Origin: Stenotrophomonas tumulicola
GTDB lineage: Bacteria > Pseudomonadota > Gammaproteobacteria > Xanthomonadales > Xanthomonadaceae
Length of the DNA stretch: 64,000 bases
Direction: 5' to 3'
Assembly (NCBI RefSeq): GCF_014117215.1
Contig: NZ_JACGXS010000005.1
Span: 1-64,000 of the forward strand
The position numbers and the translations under genes are program-made. Below the pieces are notes generated by a model. The model was not told where the DNA came from, did no database searches, and saw only the letters and a list, made by a program, of their open reading frames with translations. Shown here in pieces: positions 44,228 through 52,897 of the stretch. Position 1 is the stretch's first letter; each line of letters opens with the position of its first letter.

Positions 44228-45919
44228 ATGTGTTCGATCTTCGGAATCTTCGGCTTGCAGGCCGGTGACGACCTCCCCGCACTGCGACGCCATGCACTGG
44301 AATCATCGCAGCGCCAGCGCCATCGTGGCCCGGACTGGAGCGGCGTGTACCTCGACGACGGCGCGCTGCTGGTGCATGAGCGGCTGGCCATCGTGGATCC
44401 GGCTGGCGGCTCGCAGCCGCTGTTGTCCGAAGACGCGCAGCTGGCATTGGCAGTGAACGGCGAGATCTACAACCATCAGCAGCTGAAGGGCGAACTGACG
44501 CAGGGCTATGCCTTCCAGACCGGCTCGGATTGCGAGGTGATCAACGCGCTGTACCGCGAAGGCACGCCGGCGCAGTGGCTGGAACGACTCAATGGCATCT
44601 TCGCCTTCGCACTGTGGGACAAGGCGGTTGGGCGCGTGCTGCTGGCGCGCGATCCGATCGGCGTGGTGCCTCTGTACTGGGGCCATGATGCACAGGGGCG
44701 CCTGCGCGTGGCGTCGGAACTGAAGGCGCTGGTGGATACCTGTGCCGATGCCGCGCAGTTCCCGCCTGGCCACTACTACGACAGCGCCAGCGGCGAGCTG
44801 GTCCGCTACTACCAGCAGTCCTGGCGCCACTATGACGCCGTGCAGGGCAGGGACGTGGACCTGGCCGAACTGCGCCACGCGTTCGAGCGTGCCGTGGAAC
44901 GCCAGCTGATGAGCGACGTGCCCTACGGCGTACTGCTGTCCGGTGGGCTGGATTCCTCGTTGGTTGCTGCCGTTGCCGCGCGCTATGCACGTCGGCGCAT
45001 CGAAGACGGTGGCGAGAGCGAGGCATGGTGGCCGCGGCTGCACTCATTCGCCATCGGCCTGCAGGGCTCGCCGGACCTGGCGGCTGCAGCCGTTGCAGCC
45101 GAGGCACTGGGCACGGTGCACCATGGCTTTGAGTACACCTTCGAGGAAGGCCTGGACGTGCTGCCGGAGGTCATCCGCCACATCGAGACCTACGACGTCA
45201 CCACCATCCGTGCCTCCACGCCGATGTTCCTGCTGGCGCGGCGGATCAAGGCGATGGGGGTGAAGATGGTCCTGTCCGGCGAGGGCAGCGACGAGATCTT
45301 CGGTGGCTACCTTTACTTCCACAAGGCGCCGGATGCACGCGAGTTCCATGACGAGCTGGTACGCAAGCTGGATGCGTTGCACAACTACGATTGCCTGCGC
45401 GCCAACAAGTCGATGATGGCGTGGGGCGTGGAGCCGCGCGTGCCGTTCCTGGATCGCGAGTTCCTCGACGTGGCCATGCGCTTCGACGCCGCGCACAAGA
45501 TGGTCGGCAGCGCGGCCTCAGGCGGGAGGCGGGTGGAGAAGGGCGTGCTGCGGGCGGCCTTCGAGGGTTACCTGCCGGACAGCATCCTGTGGCGCCAGAA
45601 GGAGCAGTTCAGTGATGGCGTGGGCTACGGATGGATCGATGGGTTGAAGGCCCACGCTGAATCGCAGGTCAGCGACCGCGTGCTGGCGGCGGCGGACAAG
45701 CGCTTCCCGCACAACCCGCCGCAGACCAAGGAGGCGTACTACTATCGCCACGTATTCGAGCAGTTCTTCCCCAGCCATGCTGCAGCGGAGACGGTGCCCG
45801 GTGGCAAGTCGATCGCCTGCTCCTCGCCTGCGGCGATCGCATGGGATGCCAGCTTCGCCAACGCTGCCGATCCGTCCGGTCGCGCGATTGCCGGCGTGCA
45901 CGAAGCCGCGTTGGCGTGA
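44228..45919 (+). CDS. asnB: Asparagine synthetase B, glutamine-hydrolysing
   Basis: 563 residues (E. coli AsnB 554). It makes Asn from Asp, ATP and Gln. The nucleophile is Cys2 (MCSIFGIFG), exposed after Met removal, and the glutaminase domain includes RHRGPDWSG, LALAVNGEIYNH and DCEVINALYR. The synthetase domain has the PP-loop LLSGGLDSSLVAAVAARYA and LSGEGSDEIFGGYLYFHKAP, typical of the AsnB rather than AsnO branch. AGGAG lies nine bases before the ATG. It is monocistronic and is preceded by the Asn-rich leader and terminator. A SMAG inverted pair follows. Confidence 0.97.
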   Translation: MCSIFGIFGLQAGDDLPALRRHALESSQRQRHRGPDWSGVYLDDGALLVHERLAIVDPAGGSQPLLSEDAQLALAVNGEIYNHQQLKGELTQGYAFQTGSDCEVINALYREGTPAQWLERLNGIFAFALWDKAVGRVLLARDPIGVVPLYWGHDAQGRLRVASELKALVDTCADAAQFPPGHYYDSASGELVRYYQQSWRHYDAVQGRDVDLAELRHAFERAVERQLMSDVPYGVLLSGGLDSSLVAAVAARYARRRIEDGGESEAWWPRLHSFAIGLQGSPDLAAAAVAAEALGTVHHGFEYTFEEGLDVLPEVIRHIETYDVTTIRASTPMFLLARRIKAMGVKMVLSGEGSDEIFGGYLYFHKAPDAREFHDELVRKLDALHNYDCLRANKSMMAWGVEPRVPFLDREFLDVAMRFDAAHKMVGSAASGGRRVEKGVLRAAFEGYLPDSILWRQKEQFSDGVGYGWIDGLKAHAESQVSDRVLAAADKRFPHNPPQTKEAYYYRHVFEQFFPSHAAAETVPGGKSIACSSPAAIAWDASFANAADPSGRAIAGVHEAALA

Positions 45920-45925
45920 CACACG

Positions 45926-45996
45926 GTAGCGCCGAGCCACGCTCGGCGAGCGCAGCGGCAGGAAGGCAACAGCCGCCGGGGATGGCCCGGCGCTAC
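45926..45996. repeat. Inverted SMAG dimer
   Basis: A GTAG palindrome on the plus strand (45926-45948) faces one on the minus strand (45974-45996). They separate the convergent asnB and penicillin-acylase genes and may end both transcripts. Confidence 0.8.
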
Positions 45997-46013
45997 GGCG
46001 GCGGACACCGGCG

Positions 46014-48323
46014 TCACCGGGCAGGTCGCAGCACCAGGGTGTGCTGCGCCGGCCCGGGCAGGAACGGTGTCGGCTGGCCGTGTACGTAGTCCTCGTGCCC
46101 TGCTGCCCAGAATGGCGACATCGGATGGCCGCTCTGCCCACCCGGCATGTGGATGATGCCGTCGGCCTCATGCCCCGGCGACACCACCATCCGTTGCGAT
46201 GCCCCGAACGCCGGGCCCTGCACCCGCGGCATGTTGTTGTCGCCGGGCAGGGGATCGGCCGGCATGCACAACCAACGCCTGGCGACGGCAGGCAGCGCGC
46301 GGCTGAGTGGATGGCAGATCGCCGCTGTGTTGCGTTCGCCCCACGTCCGCCCGGACAGTGGACCCTGCGCTGAAAGGTCCGCTTCCAGGCGCCTGGCGGT
46401 ATCGGCCAGCAGCGCCTCCCAGCTGTCATGGCCGGGAGGCAGGAGGTGGGGTGGGCGCTGGCTGACCAGCGGCCATAAGACACCTTCGAACTGCGCAAGG
46501 CGGGGTTCCAGCCAGTCTTCGCCCAACACCTGCTTCGCCGGTGCCAGCATCGCGCCGGACACTTCGTCCAACAGCATGCCGCGGAACCCGCGCACCACCC
46601 GGTAGCTCACCGAATCCACCGATGCATGGCCATCCCAGGTGCGTGTCACCGCCTCCAGTCGCTGCAAGGCTGGATCCGTCGAGTCCTTCACCACCTCGCG
46701 CAGCAACTGCCACCAACGCTGCAGGAACAACGCACGGTCATCCAACTGGATCGCCAGCAGGTCTTTTTCGTCGAAGCGCTCCCGTGCCTGCAGCGCGTCG
46801 CGGATCTGGGCTCCGCGCGCGCCAAGGTCGTAGCCGCCATCACCGGCAACGGCAAGGGCCTGGCCATCCAGCACGCGGCCATTGGCGGTCCACAGGCGGT
46901 GGGTCGGTGGGGCGATCAATGAAGGCGCCACATCGCTGCGGATGGTCCATGCAGCGCAGTCCCTGCCCGCCGTGACGTGCATGTCCACGGGTGGGCAGTC
47001 GCTGGCGCGATCAGGACGTGCCCCCAGCAGCCGCCACGCGATGCGTCCGCTGCTGTCGGCCAGCAGCAGGTTCTGCGCAGGAATGCGCGTGCGGTCGGCG
47101 ACCTGCAATGCCTGTTCCAGGTTGCCTGCGCGGGCCAGGTCGGCCAGTGCCAGGCTGATCGCACCGGGCTGGTGTGCGACCCAGCGCAGCGCGTCGCCGC
47201 TGCCATCGGGCCGCTGGTGCAGGACCGGGCCCCATGCATTCTCGCGCACGATGAAATCCACCGGTTCGGCACCGGCCACCTCGATGCGCTCATGATGTTC
47301 GGCCAGGTTGGCGCCTGCCGCAACGGGCTGGAAATCGGCGGTGTCGATGTAGCTGTTGGTGAATCCCCAGGCCACGTGCCCGTTGCTGCCGACGATGATC
47401 GCCGGCAGCCCCGGCAGCGAGAAGCCACTTACATCGACCCTGCCGCCGGGGGCCTGCGGGTCCGGATAGCGCAGGCGCACGCGGAACCAGATGTTCGGTG
47501 CGCGCAGTCCCAGGTGCATGTCGTCGGCCAGGATGGCGCGCCCGTCGGCGGTCAACGCGCCGTCCACCGCGAAATTGTTGCTGCCCTTGACGTCGGCTTC
47601 TTCCTTGCCGGCCAAGGGAGCAGGGGGCATGCCGCGCAGGTCCAGTTCACTGGCGTCCGGCAGCACGGCATCGCCACGCGCGTCGCCGATCAAGGGCGCG
47701 TCCCAGCTGCTGCCGCCATGGCTGAGCAGTGCGTACAGGGCAGGTGGCATCACCTCCCGCAGGCGGCTGAAGGCCAGTTCGTTCTGGTTCGATGGATCCT
47801 GCAGGTCGGCATACATCGCATAGCCGGTCAGCAGGCTGTCGCTGGCCTGCCAGGGGAGCGGTCGCTGGCGCAGCAGCAGGTAAGGCCATGGCCGCACGCG
47901 CAGGCCGGAAATGCCTTCGTTCACGCCTTCAACGTAGGCGCGCAGCTCTGCGCTGACCGGTTCCAGCCCGGCACGATGGCGCAGGCGGTGCACGCGCATG
48001 CGCTTGTCCACGTCCAGCGCCGCGGGGCCGAACAGGGCAGACAGCTCGCCAGCCGCGCTGCGCCGCATCAGGTCCATCTCGAAGCCGCGTTCCTGCGCAT
48101 GCACCTGGCCCAGTACACGCATCACGTCGGCCTGGCTGGCGCCTTCGATGGTGACCACCCCCCGTGCATCACGGCTGACGGTCGCCGGCGCCTGCAGCCC
48201 GGCCAGCGCCTGTTCGCCGTCCAGCGGCGCCAGGCTGCCGCGCAGCAGCCACCATGCCACCACCACCAGCAGCAACGTTGAAAGCAACAGCAGCCAGAAC
48301 AGGCGCATCAACCATCGACGCAT
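46014..48323 (-). CDS. Penicillin-acylase-family N-terminal nucleophile hydrolase
   Basis: 769 residues. An N-terminal membrane anchor or signal (LMRLFWLLLLSTLLLVVVAWW) directs it to the periplasm. In this family a precursor is cut before a Ser that becomes the N-terminal nucleophile: here S248 in VKGSNNFAVDG. The preceding ~220 residues are the alpha chain (GVVTIEGASQADVMRVLGQVHAQERGFEMD), and the rest the beta chain with NIWFRVRLRYPD and GFTNSYIDTADFQ. Substrates range from beta-lactams to acyl-homoserine lactones and cannot be told apart here. Monocistronic, divergent from bfr. Confidence 0.88.
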   Translation of the reverse strand: MRRWLMRLFWLLLLSTLLLVVVAWWLLRGSLAPLDGEQALAGLQAPATVSRDARGVVTIEGASQADVMRVLGQVHAQERGFEMDLMRRSAAGELSALFGPAALDVDKRMRVHRLRHRAGLEPVSAELRAYVEGVNEGISGLRVRPWPYLLLRQRPLPWQASDSLLTGYAMYADLQDPSNQNELAFSRLREVMPPALYALLSHGGSSWDAPLIGDARGDAVLPDASELDLRGMPPAPLAGKEEADVKGSNNFAVDGALTADGRAILADDMHLGLRAPNIWFRVRLRYPDPQAPGGRVDVSGFSLPGLPAIIVGSNGHVAWGFTNSYIDTADFQPVAAGANLAEHHERIEVAGAEPVDFIVRENAWGPVLHQRPDGSGDALRWVAHQPGAISLALADLARAGNLEQALQVADRTRIPAQNLLLADSSGRIAWRLLGARPDRASDCPPVDMHVTAGRDCAAWTIRSDVAPSLIAPPTHRLWTANGRVLDGQALAVAGDGGYDLGARGAQIRDALQARERFDEKDLLAIQLDDRALFLQRWWQLLREVVKDSTDPALQRLEAVTRTWDGHASVDSVSYRVVRGFRGMLLDEVSGAMLAPAKQVLGEDWLEPRLAQFEGVLWPLVSQRPPHLLPPGHDSWEALLADTARRLEADLSAQGPLSGRTWGERNTAAICHPLSRALPAVARRWLCMPADPLPGDNNMPRVQGPAFGASQRMVVSPGHEADGIIHMPGGQSGHPMSPFWAAGHEDYVHGQPTPFLPGPAQHTLVLRPAR

Positions 48324-48474
48324 CGGGCGGTTCCTTGCAGGTCCAGGGTGGGGCCGATTGTAGCCAGCGCACGTTGCAGATCGCAGGCATGACGCGACTG
48401 CGATTGATTCCGATTAGATCACGACGTTTCCGGATAGGGCACGATGTGCGCCATCGTTCACAGGAGAGTCCCCC

Positions 48475-48963
48475 ATGAAAGGCAACCCGGACGTCATCGC
48501 CTGCCTGAAGGAACTGCTGCGCGGCGAGCTTGCTGCCCGCGACCAGTACTTCATCCATTCCCGCCGTTACGAGGACCAGGGCCTGTTCGCGCTGTACGAA
48601 CGCCTGAACCACGAGATGGAAGAAGAAACCCAGCACGCCGATGCACTGCTGCGTCGCATCCTGTTCCTGGGCGGCGACCCGGACATGCGCGCGCATGCGT
48701 TCGAACCGGGCAAGACCGTGGAAGAGATGCTGCGCAAGGACCTGGACACCGAGTATGCGGTGCGCGACAACCTGGCCGCCGGCATGAAGCTGTGCGAAGC
48801 CAACGGTGACTATGTCAGCCGCGACATGCTGCTGGTGCAGCTGAAGGACACCGAGGAAGACCACGCCTGGTGGCTGGAGCAGCAGTTGGGCATGATCCAG
48901 CGCATCGGCCTGGAGTTGTACCAGCTGAGCAAGATCGACGGCAGCGGCGCCCCGGCGCACTGA
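48475..48963 (+). CDS. bfr: Bacterioferritin-type iron-storage protein without the haem Met
   Basis: 162 residues, aligning without gaps to E. coli Bfr over the first ~65 residues. Di-iron ligands are kept: E18, E51, H54, the Glu of LDTEYAV (E93) and the ExxH of TEEDHAWW. Y25 is also present. The haem ligand Met52 of E. coli Bfr is Thr here (EEETQHAD). The subunit may therefore make a haem-free shell, or need a haem-binding partner. Such haem-less paralogues exist in other bacteria. CAGGAGAG precedes the ATG closely. No clear Fur box was found in the 151-bp upstream gap. A shared terminator follows. Confidence 0.92.
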   Translation: MKGNPDVIACLKELLRGELAARDQYFIHSRRYEDQGLFALYERLNHEMEEETQHADALLRRILFLGGDPDMRAHAFEPGKTVEEMLRKDLDTEYAVRDNLAAGMKLCEANGDYVSRDMLLVQLKDTEEDHAWWLEQQLGMIQRIGLELYQLSKIDGSGAPAH

Positions 48964-48999
48964 CCGCGTAGCCAGCCAGCCTCGCGCCAGCCAGCAACG

Positions 49000-49027
49000 A
49001 AAAAGCCGGGGATTTCCCCGGCTTTTT
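49000..49027. terminator. Bidirectional terminator between bfr and parC
   Basis: A5-GCCGGGG-ATTT-CCCCGGC-T5: perfect stem with A and T tracts on both sides, serving the convergent bfr and parC transcripts. Confidence 0.88.
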
Positions 49028-49047
49028 CCTGTGTGCCATCTGCCGTT

Positions 49048-49070
49048 GCAGCGCCGGGCCGCGCCCGGCG
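49048..49070 (+). repeat. SMAG variant (GCAG head)
   Basis: GCAGCGCCGGGCC followed by GCGCCCGGCG: same stem as the other palindromes but with GCAG instead of GTAG. It lies nine bases from the parC stop codon. Confidence 0.6.
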
Positions 49071-49078
49071 GAACCCGA

Positions 49079-51322
49079 TCATTCCACCGACAGTCCTTCC
49101 ACCTTCTGCCAGCCCCGCGGCAACAGATGGCCGCGGGTCGCGCGCGCGCCCAGGTAGCTATCGAGTTCATTGAACTTCAGCCCCATCGTGCGCTGGCCAC
49201 TGCGCACCTGCAGGGTCTGGCCCGGGCCGACCGCCACCACGGCCACCACGCGTTCGGTGGAAAGCTTGGCCTTCGGGATCTCGATGATCTTGTTGCCCTT
49301 GCCCTTGTCCAGTTCCGGCAGGTCGCTGGCTGCGATCGCCAGCAGGTTGCCCGAGCTGGTCACCGCCACGATGCGGTCGGTGTCCAGGTTGGCCACCACC
49401 GCGGGCTGCAGCACCGACGAACCGGCTGACAGGTTGAGCATGGCCTTGCCGGCCTTGTTGCGGCCGATCAGGTTTTCGAAGCGGGTGACGAAGCCATAGC
49501 CATGCGTGGATGCCAGCACGAAGCGGCCGCTGGGCTCTGCACTGGCCAGGGTGACGAAGCTGGTACCCGCCGCCGGGGAAAAGCGGCCGGTCAACGGCTC
49601 GCCATTGCCACGTGCGGAGGGCAGCGTATGCACCAGCGTGGAATAGGCGCGTCCTTCGGTGTCCAGGAAGGCGACCTGCTGGGTGCTGCGCGCGCGCACC
49701 GAGGCCAGCAGGCTGTCGCCATCGCGATAGCTCAGCGTCGAAGCATCCACGTCATGGCCCTTGGCCGCGCGGATCCAGCCTTTCGCCGACAGCACCACGG
49801 TCATCGGCTCGCTCGGCACCAGTTCGGTCTCGTCGATGGCCTGCGCCGCCTGGCGCTGCACCAGCGGCGAACGGCGCGCATCGCCGAACTTCTTCGCATC
49901 AGCCTGCAGCTCGTCACGGATCAGCTTTTTCAGCTTGGCCTTGCTGTCGAGGATGCCGAGGATCTTGTCGCGTTCCTTGGCCAGCTCGTCCTGCTCGCCG
50001 CGGATCTTCATTTCCTCCAGGCGGGCCAGCTGCTTCAGCTTGGTTTCCAGGATGTATTCGGCCTGGTCGTCGGACAGGCCGAAGCGCGCGATCAGCGCCG
50101 CCTTCGGTTCGTCCTCGGTACGGATGATGTGGATCACCTCGTCCAGGTTGAGGAAGGCAACCAACAGGCCTTCCAACAGGTGCAGGCGGCGTTCGACCTT
50201 CTGCAGGCGATGCTGCAGGCGGCGCGTCACGGTGCTGCTGCGGAACGCCAGCCATTCGCTGAGCAGCGTCTTGAGGTTCTTCACCTGTGGCCGGCCATCC
50301 AGCCCGATCACATTGAGGTTCACCCGGTAGCTGCGTTCCATGTCGGTGGTGGCGAACAGGTGGCCCATCAACTGGTCGGCGTCGACACGGTTGGAACGCG
50401 GCACCAGCACTACCCGCACCGGGTTCGCATGGTCGGATTCATCGCGCACGTCCTCGATCCAGGGCAGCTTCTTGGCGCGCATCTGCGCGGCGATCTGCTC
50501 GATCACCTTCGACGGCGATACCTGGAAGGGCAGGGCGTTGACCACCACGTTGCCGTTCTCTTTCAGGAACGTGGCGCGCGCACGCACGCTGCCATGGCCC
50601 GTTTCGTACATGTGCAGCAGGTCGGCGGCCGGGGTGATGATTTCCGCGTTGGACGGATAATCCGGTCCCTTCACGTGCTCGCACAACTCGCGCACGCTGG
50701 CATCGGGATCTTCCAGCAGGTGCAGCAACGCGCCGACGATCTCGTTGAGGTTGTGCGGTGGCACGTCGGTGGCCATGCCCACGGCGATGCCGGTGGTGCC
50801 GTTCAACAGCAGGTGCGGCAGGCGCGCCGGCATCCAGGTCGGTTCCTGCAGGGTGCCGTCGAAGTTCGGGGTCCAGTCGGTGGTGCCCTGGGCCAGCTCG
50901 CCCAGCAGCACTTCAGCGATCGGGGTCAGCTTGGATTCGGTGTAACGCATCGCCGCGAACGACTTCGGGTCGTCGCTGGAGCCGAAGTTGCCCTGGCCCT
51001 CGATCAGCGGGTAGCGGTAGGAGAACGGCTGCGCCATCAGCACCAGCGCTTCGTAGCATGCGCTGTCGCCGTGCGGGTGGTACTTGCCGATGACGTCGCC
51101 GACGGTGCGCGCAGACTTCTTCGGCTTGGATGCCGCGTTCAGTCCCAGCTCGCTCATCGCATAGATGATGCGGCGCTGCACCGGCTTGAGACCGTCGCCG
51201 AGGAACGGCAGCGCACGGTCCAGGACCACGTACATCGAGTAGTCGAGGTAGGCGCGCTCGGCATACTCGCGCAGCGGCAATTGTTCGAAGCCGTGGAAGA
51301 CGGGGCGGGCAAGATCGGTCAT
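49079..51322 (-). CDS. parC: DNA topoisomerase IV subunit A
   Basis: 747 residues (E. coli ParC 752). Topo IV unlinks daughter chromosomes. The catalytic Tyr is Y127 in AAMRYTES. The quinolone-resistance region reads [15 protein letters not shown] with S87 and E91, the counterparts of E. coli S80 and E84, so this copy is not altered at the two main resistance positions. Conserved also are [19 protein letters not shown] and the C-terminal beta-pinwheel with less conserved GyrA-box-like repeats. It stands alone between the bfr terminator and the AraC gene; parE is not in the window. Confidence 0.97.
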   Translation of the reverse strand: MTDLARPVFHGFEQLPLREYAERAYLDYSMYVVLDRALPFLGDGLKPVQRRIIYAMSELGLNAASKPKKSARTVGDVIGKYHPHGDSACYEALVLMAQPFSYRYPLIEGQGNFGSSDDPKSFAAMRYTESKLTPIAEVLLGELAQGTTDWTPNFDGTLQEPTWMPARLPHLLLNGTTGIAVGMATDVPPHNLNEIVGALLHLLEDPDASVRELCEHVKGPDYPSNAEIITPAADLLHMYETGHGSVRARATFLKENGNVVVNALPFQVSPSKVIEQIAAQMRAKKLPWIEDVRDESDHANPVRVVLVPRSNRVDADQLMGHLFATTDMERSYRVNLNVIGLDGRPQVKNLKTLLSEWLAFRSSTVTRRLQHRLQKVERRLHLLEGLLVAFLNLDEVIHIIRTEDEPKAALIARFGLSDDQAEYILETKLKQLARLEEMKIRGEQDELAKERDKILGILDSKAKLKKLIRDELQADAKKFGDARRSPLVQRQAAQAIDETELVPSEPMTVVLSAKGWIRAAKGHDVDASTLSYRDGDSLLASVRARSTQQVAFLDTEGRAYSTLVHTLPSARGNGEPLTGRFSPAAGTSFVTLASAEPSGRFVLASTHGYGFVTRFENLIGRNKAGKAMLNLSAGSSVLQPAVVANLDTDRIVAVTSSGNLLAIAASDLPELDKGKGNKIIEIPKAKLSTERVVAVVAVGPGQTLQVRSGQRTMGLKFNELDSYLGARATRGHLLPRGWQKVEGLSVE

Positions 51323-51380
51323 GCGGGGTTGTTACCTGTGTTCGGAGGCGGCGACGGCCGTCGCCCTCGCAATCTGCTGA

Positions 51381-52310
51381 TTATCCGGATGCGGGCGGAG
51401 AAGCCAAGCCGCGTGGTGGATCCAGGCCTTGCCCGGACCGGGCAAGATAGCGTCCCGGTGGCACCCCGAAGTGGCGCCGGAACACCGTGACGAAGGCACT
51501 GGAACTGCTGAACCCCAACCCGTGGGCAATGTCGGCCACGGCGTGGCCCTCGCTGAGTTGCCGCAGGGCTTCGGCCAGCCGTGCCTGCTGTCGCCAGTGG
51601 GCGAAGCTGAGCGTGGTTTCCTCGCGGAAGTGCCGGGTCAGTGAACGGGTGGACAGGCCGGCGAACTGCGCCCACTGCGCCAGGCTGCGATCATCGGCCG
51701 GGTCGGCCAGCAACTGCGAGGCGATCTTCAGCAGCCGCCGGTCGCGCGGCATCGGCAGGTGCATGCGCTGGCGCGGTGCGGCGCGGATCTCGTCCAGCAG
51801 TACCTCTACCAGGTGCTGCTGGCGGTCGCTGGCAGTGTCGGTCGGCATCCAGTCGCAGATGCGCAACGTCACGGCCTGCAGCAGGGTTGAGATGCCCAAT
51901 ACGCACGGCTCGGTCGGCAGGCCGGCGCATGCGGACGGCACCAGCACCATGCCCCAGCCGCGCAGCGGACCATCGATGGTCACCGTATGGGGTTCGGCGG
52001 GCGGCATCCAGCCGGCCGAACCTGGTGCCAGCGACCACCTTCCGTGCCGTGTGCGGGTGGTCAGCAGGCCGCTTTCCACGCAGATCAGCTGGGCACGTCG
52101 ATGCATGTGCCAGTCGACTTCGTGCGCCAGCCCGATGGGACTGTCGATGCGGAAGCCTATCGCCGGCAGGCCATCCTCGCGTTCCAGCCATTCCAGCGCA
52201 CGCTGTTTGAGCAATGGGCGCGCTGCCTCCGGGTCCGCCCCCTGGCGGACGCTTTCCGGGGGCAGCAGCGCAGGGCGCAGGATCGGGCTTGGCTTGAAAA
52301 TGTCATCCAT
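51381..52310 (-). CDS. AraC-family transcriptional regulator
   Basis: 309 residues from the ATG at 52310 (MDDIFKPSPILRPALLPPE); a longer frame exists but lacks conserved sequence and enters the intergenic region. The N-terminal cupin-like sensory domain has the HEVDWHMHRRAQLICVESG start typical of NimR/YidF-like regulators. The double HTH is ~205-295: SLAQWAQFAGLSTRSLTRHFREETTLSFAHWRQ and DIAHGLGFSSSSAFVTVFRRHFGVPPGRYL. Divergent from emrR by 143 bp; whether it acts on emrRCAB or another target is unknown. Confidence 0.88.
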   Translation of the reverse strand: MDDIFKPSPILRPALLPPESVRQGADPEAARPLLKQRALEWLEREDGLPAIGFRIDSPIGLAHEVDWHMHRRAQLICVESGLLTTRTRHGRWSLAPGSAGWMPPAEPHTVTIDGPLRGWGMVLVPSACAGLPTEPCVLGISTLLQAVTLRICDWMPTDTASDRQQHLVEVLLDEIRAAPRQRMHLPMPRDRRLLKIASQLLADPADDRSLAQWAQFAGLSTRSLTRHFREETTLSFAHWRQQARLAEALRQLSEGHAVADIAHGLGFSSSSAFVTVFRRHFGVPPGRYLARSGQGLDPPRGLASPPASG

Positions 52311-52408
52311 TGGCTTGATTGTACTACCCGGCCATTCGTGAACGCTATTAAGGTGGGTTTCCTTCGATCCAGCCCGCTGTTGCAACACAGCATTCGATGC
52401 CAGATCAA

Positions 52409-52428
52409 ATATTTCCATTGAGAAATAT
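52409..52428. promoter_or_regulatory. Candidate EmrR operator
   Basis: ATATTTC and GAAATAT form a perfect 7-bp inverted repeat with a six-base spacer, 25 bp before the emrR ATG, in a short AT-rich island (52405-52437). MarR proteins usually bind such AT-rich palindromes over their own promoters, so it is a likely autorepression site. Confidence 0.6.
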
Positions 52429-52453
52429 ATTTTTTGGAAGAGAATGTACACCC

Positions 52454-52897
52454 ATGATCTGTTCCTCTACCGCCCCGCCCAGTTTTGGGCTGCTGCTGCG
52501 CCAGGTGCGCGATGGCCTGGTCCGGCAACTGGATGCTTCCATGGCTGAAGAGGGCCTCGGCCTCAACTTCACCCATTACATCGGGTTGAAAGTGCTCTCG
52601 CACCGGGCGCCGTGCACCGCCAACGAACTGGCCAAGGCCATTGACCAGGTCCCCAGTGCGGTGACCCGCCTGCTGGACCGGCTGGAAGCGCTGGGCTGCA
52701 TACGGCGCGAACAGCATGCGCAGGACCGCCGTGCACTGCAGATCGTGCTGACCGACCAGGGCCGTGTCCTGTGGGCGCGCCTGCAGAAGCGGGGCGAAGA
52801 CGTGATCGATTTCGCCTCGCGTGACCTGAGCGCCGACGAGCGCGCCCAACTGCTTTCCCTGTTGACCCGAATCCGCGATTCCCTGACGACCCCATGA
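52454..52897 (+). CDS. emrR: MarR-family repressor of the Emr efflux operon
   Basis: 147 residues. The winged helix has HYIGLKVLSHRAPCTANELAKAI, SAVTRLLDRLEALGCIRRE and the wing DRRALQIVLTDQGR. The ATG at 52454 is chosen because it gives a normal-length MarR protein; the open frame extends further up through the operator. The stop overlaps the next start (ATGA). Gene order MarR-OMF-MFP-MFS is that of the S. maltophilia emrRCAB system, where the repressor is relieved by hydrophobic toxicants such as uncouplers. Symbol given by that synteny. Confidence 0.85.
   Translation: MICSSTAPPSFGLLLRQVRDGLVRQLDASMAEEGLGLNFTHYIGLKVLSHRAPCTANELAKAIDQVPSAVTRLLDRLEALGCIRREQHAQDRRALQIVLTDQGRVLWARLQKRGEDVIDFASRDLSADERAQLLSLLTRIRDSLTTP

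Noticed and set aside
48324-48474. Fur box upstream of bfr
   Set aside because: The GATTGATTCCGATTAG-like stretch does not form the expected 6-1-6 inverted hexamers.
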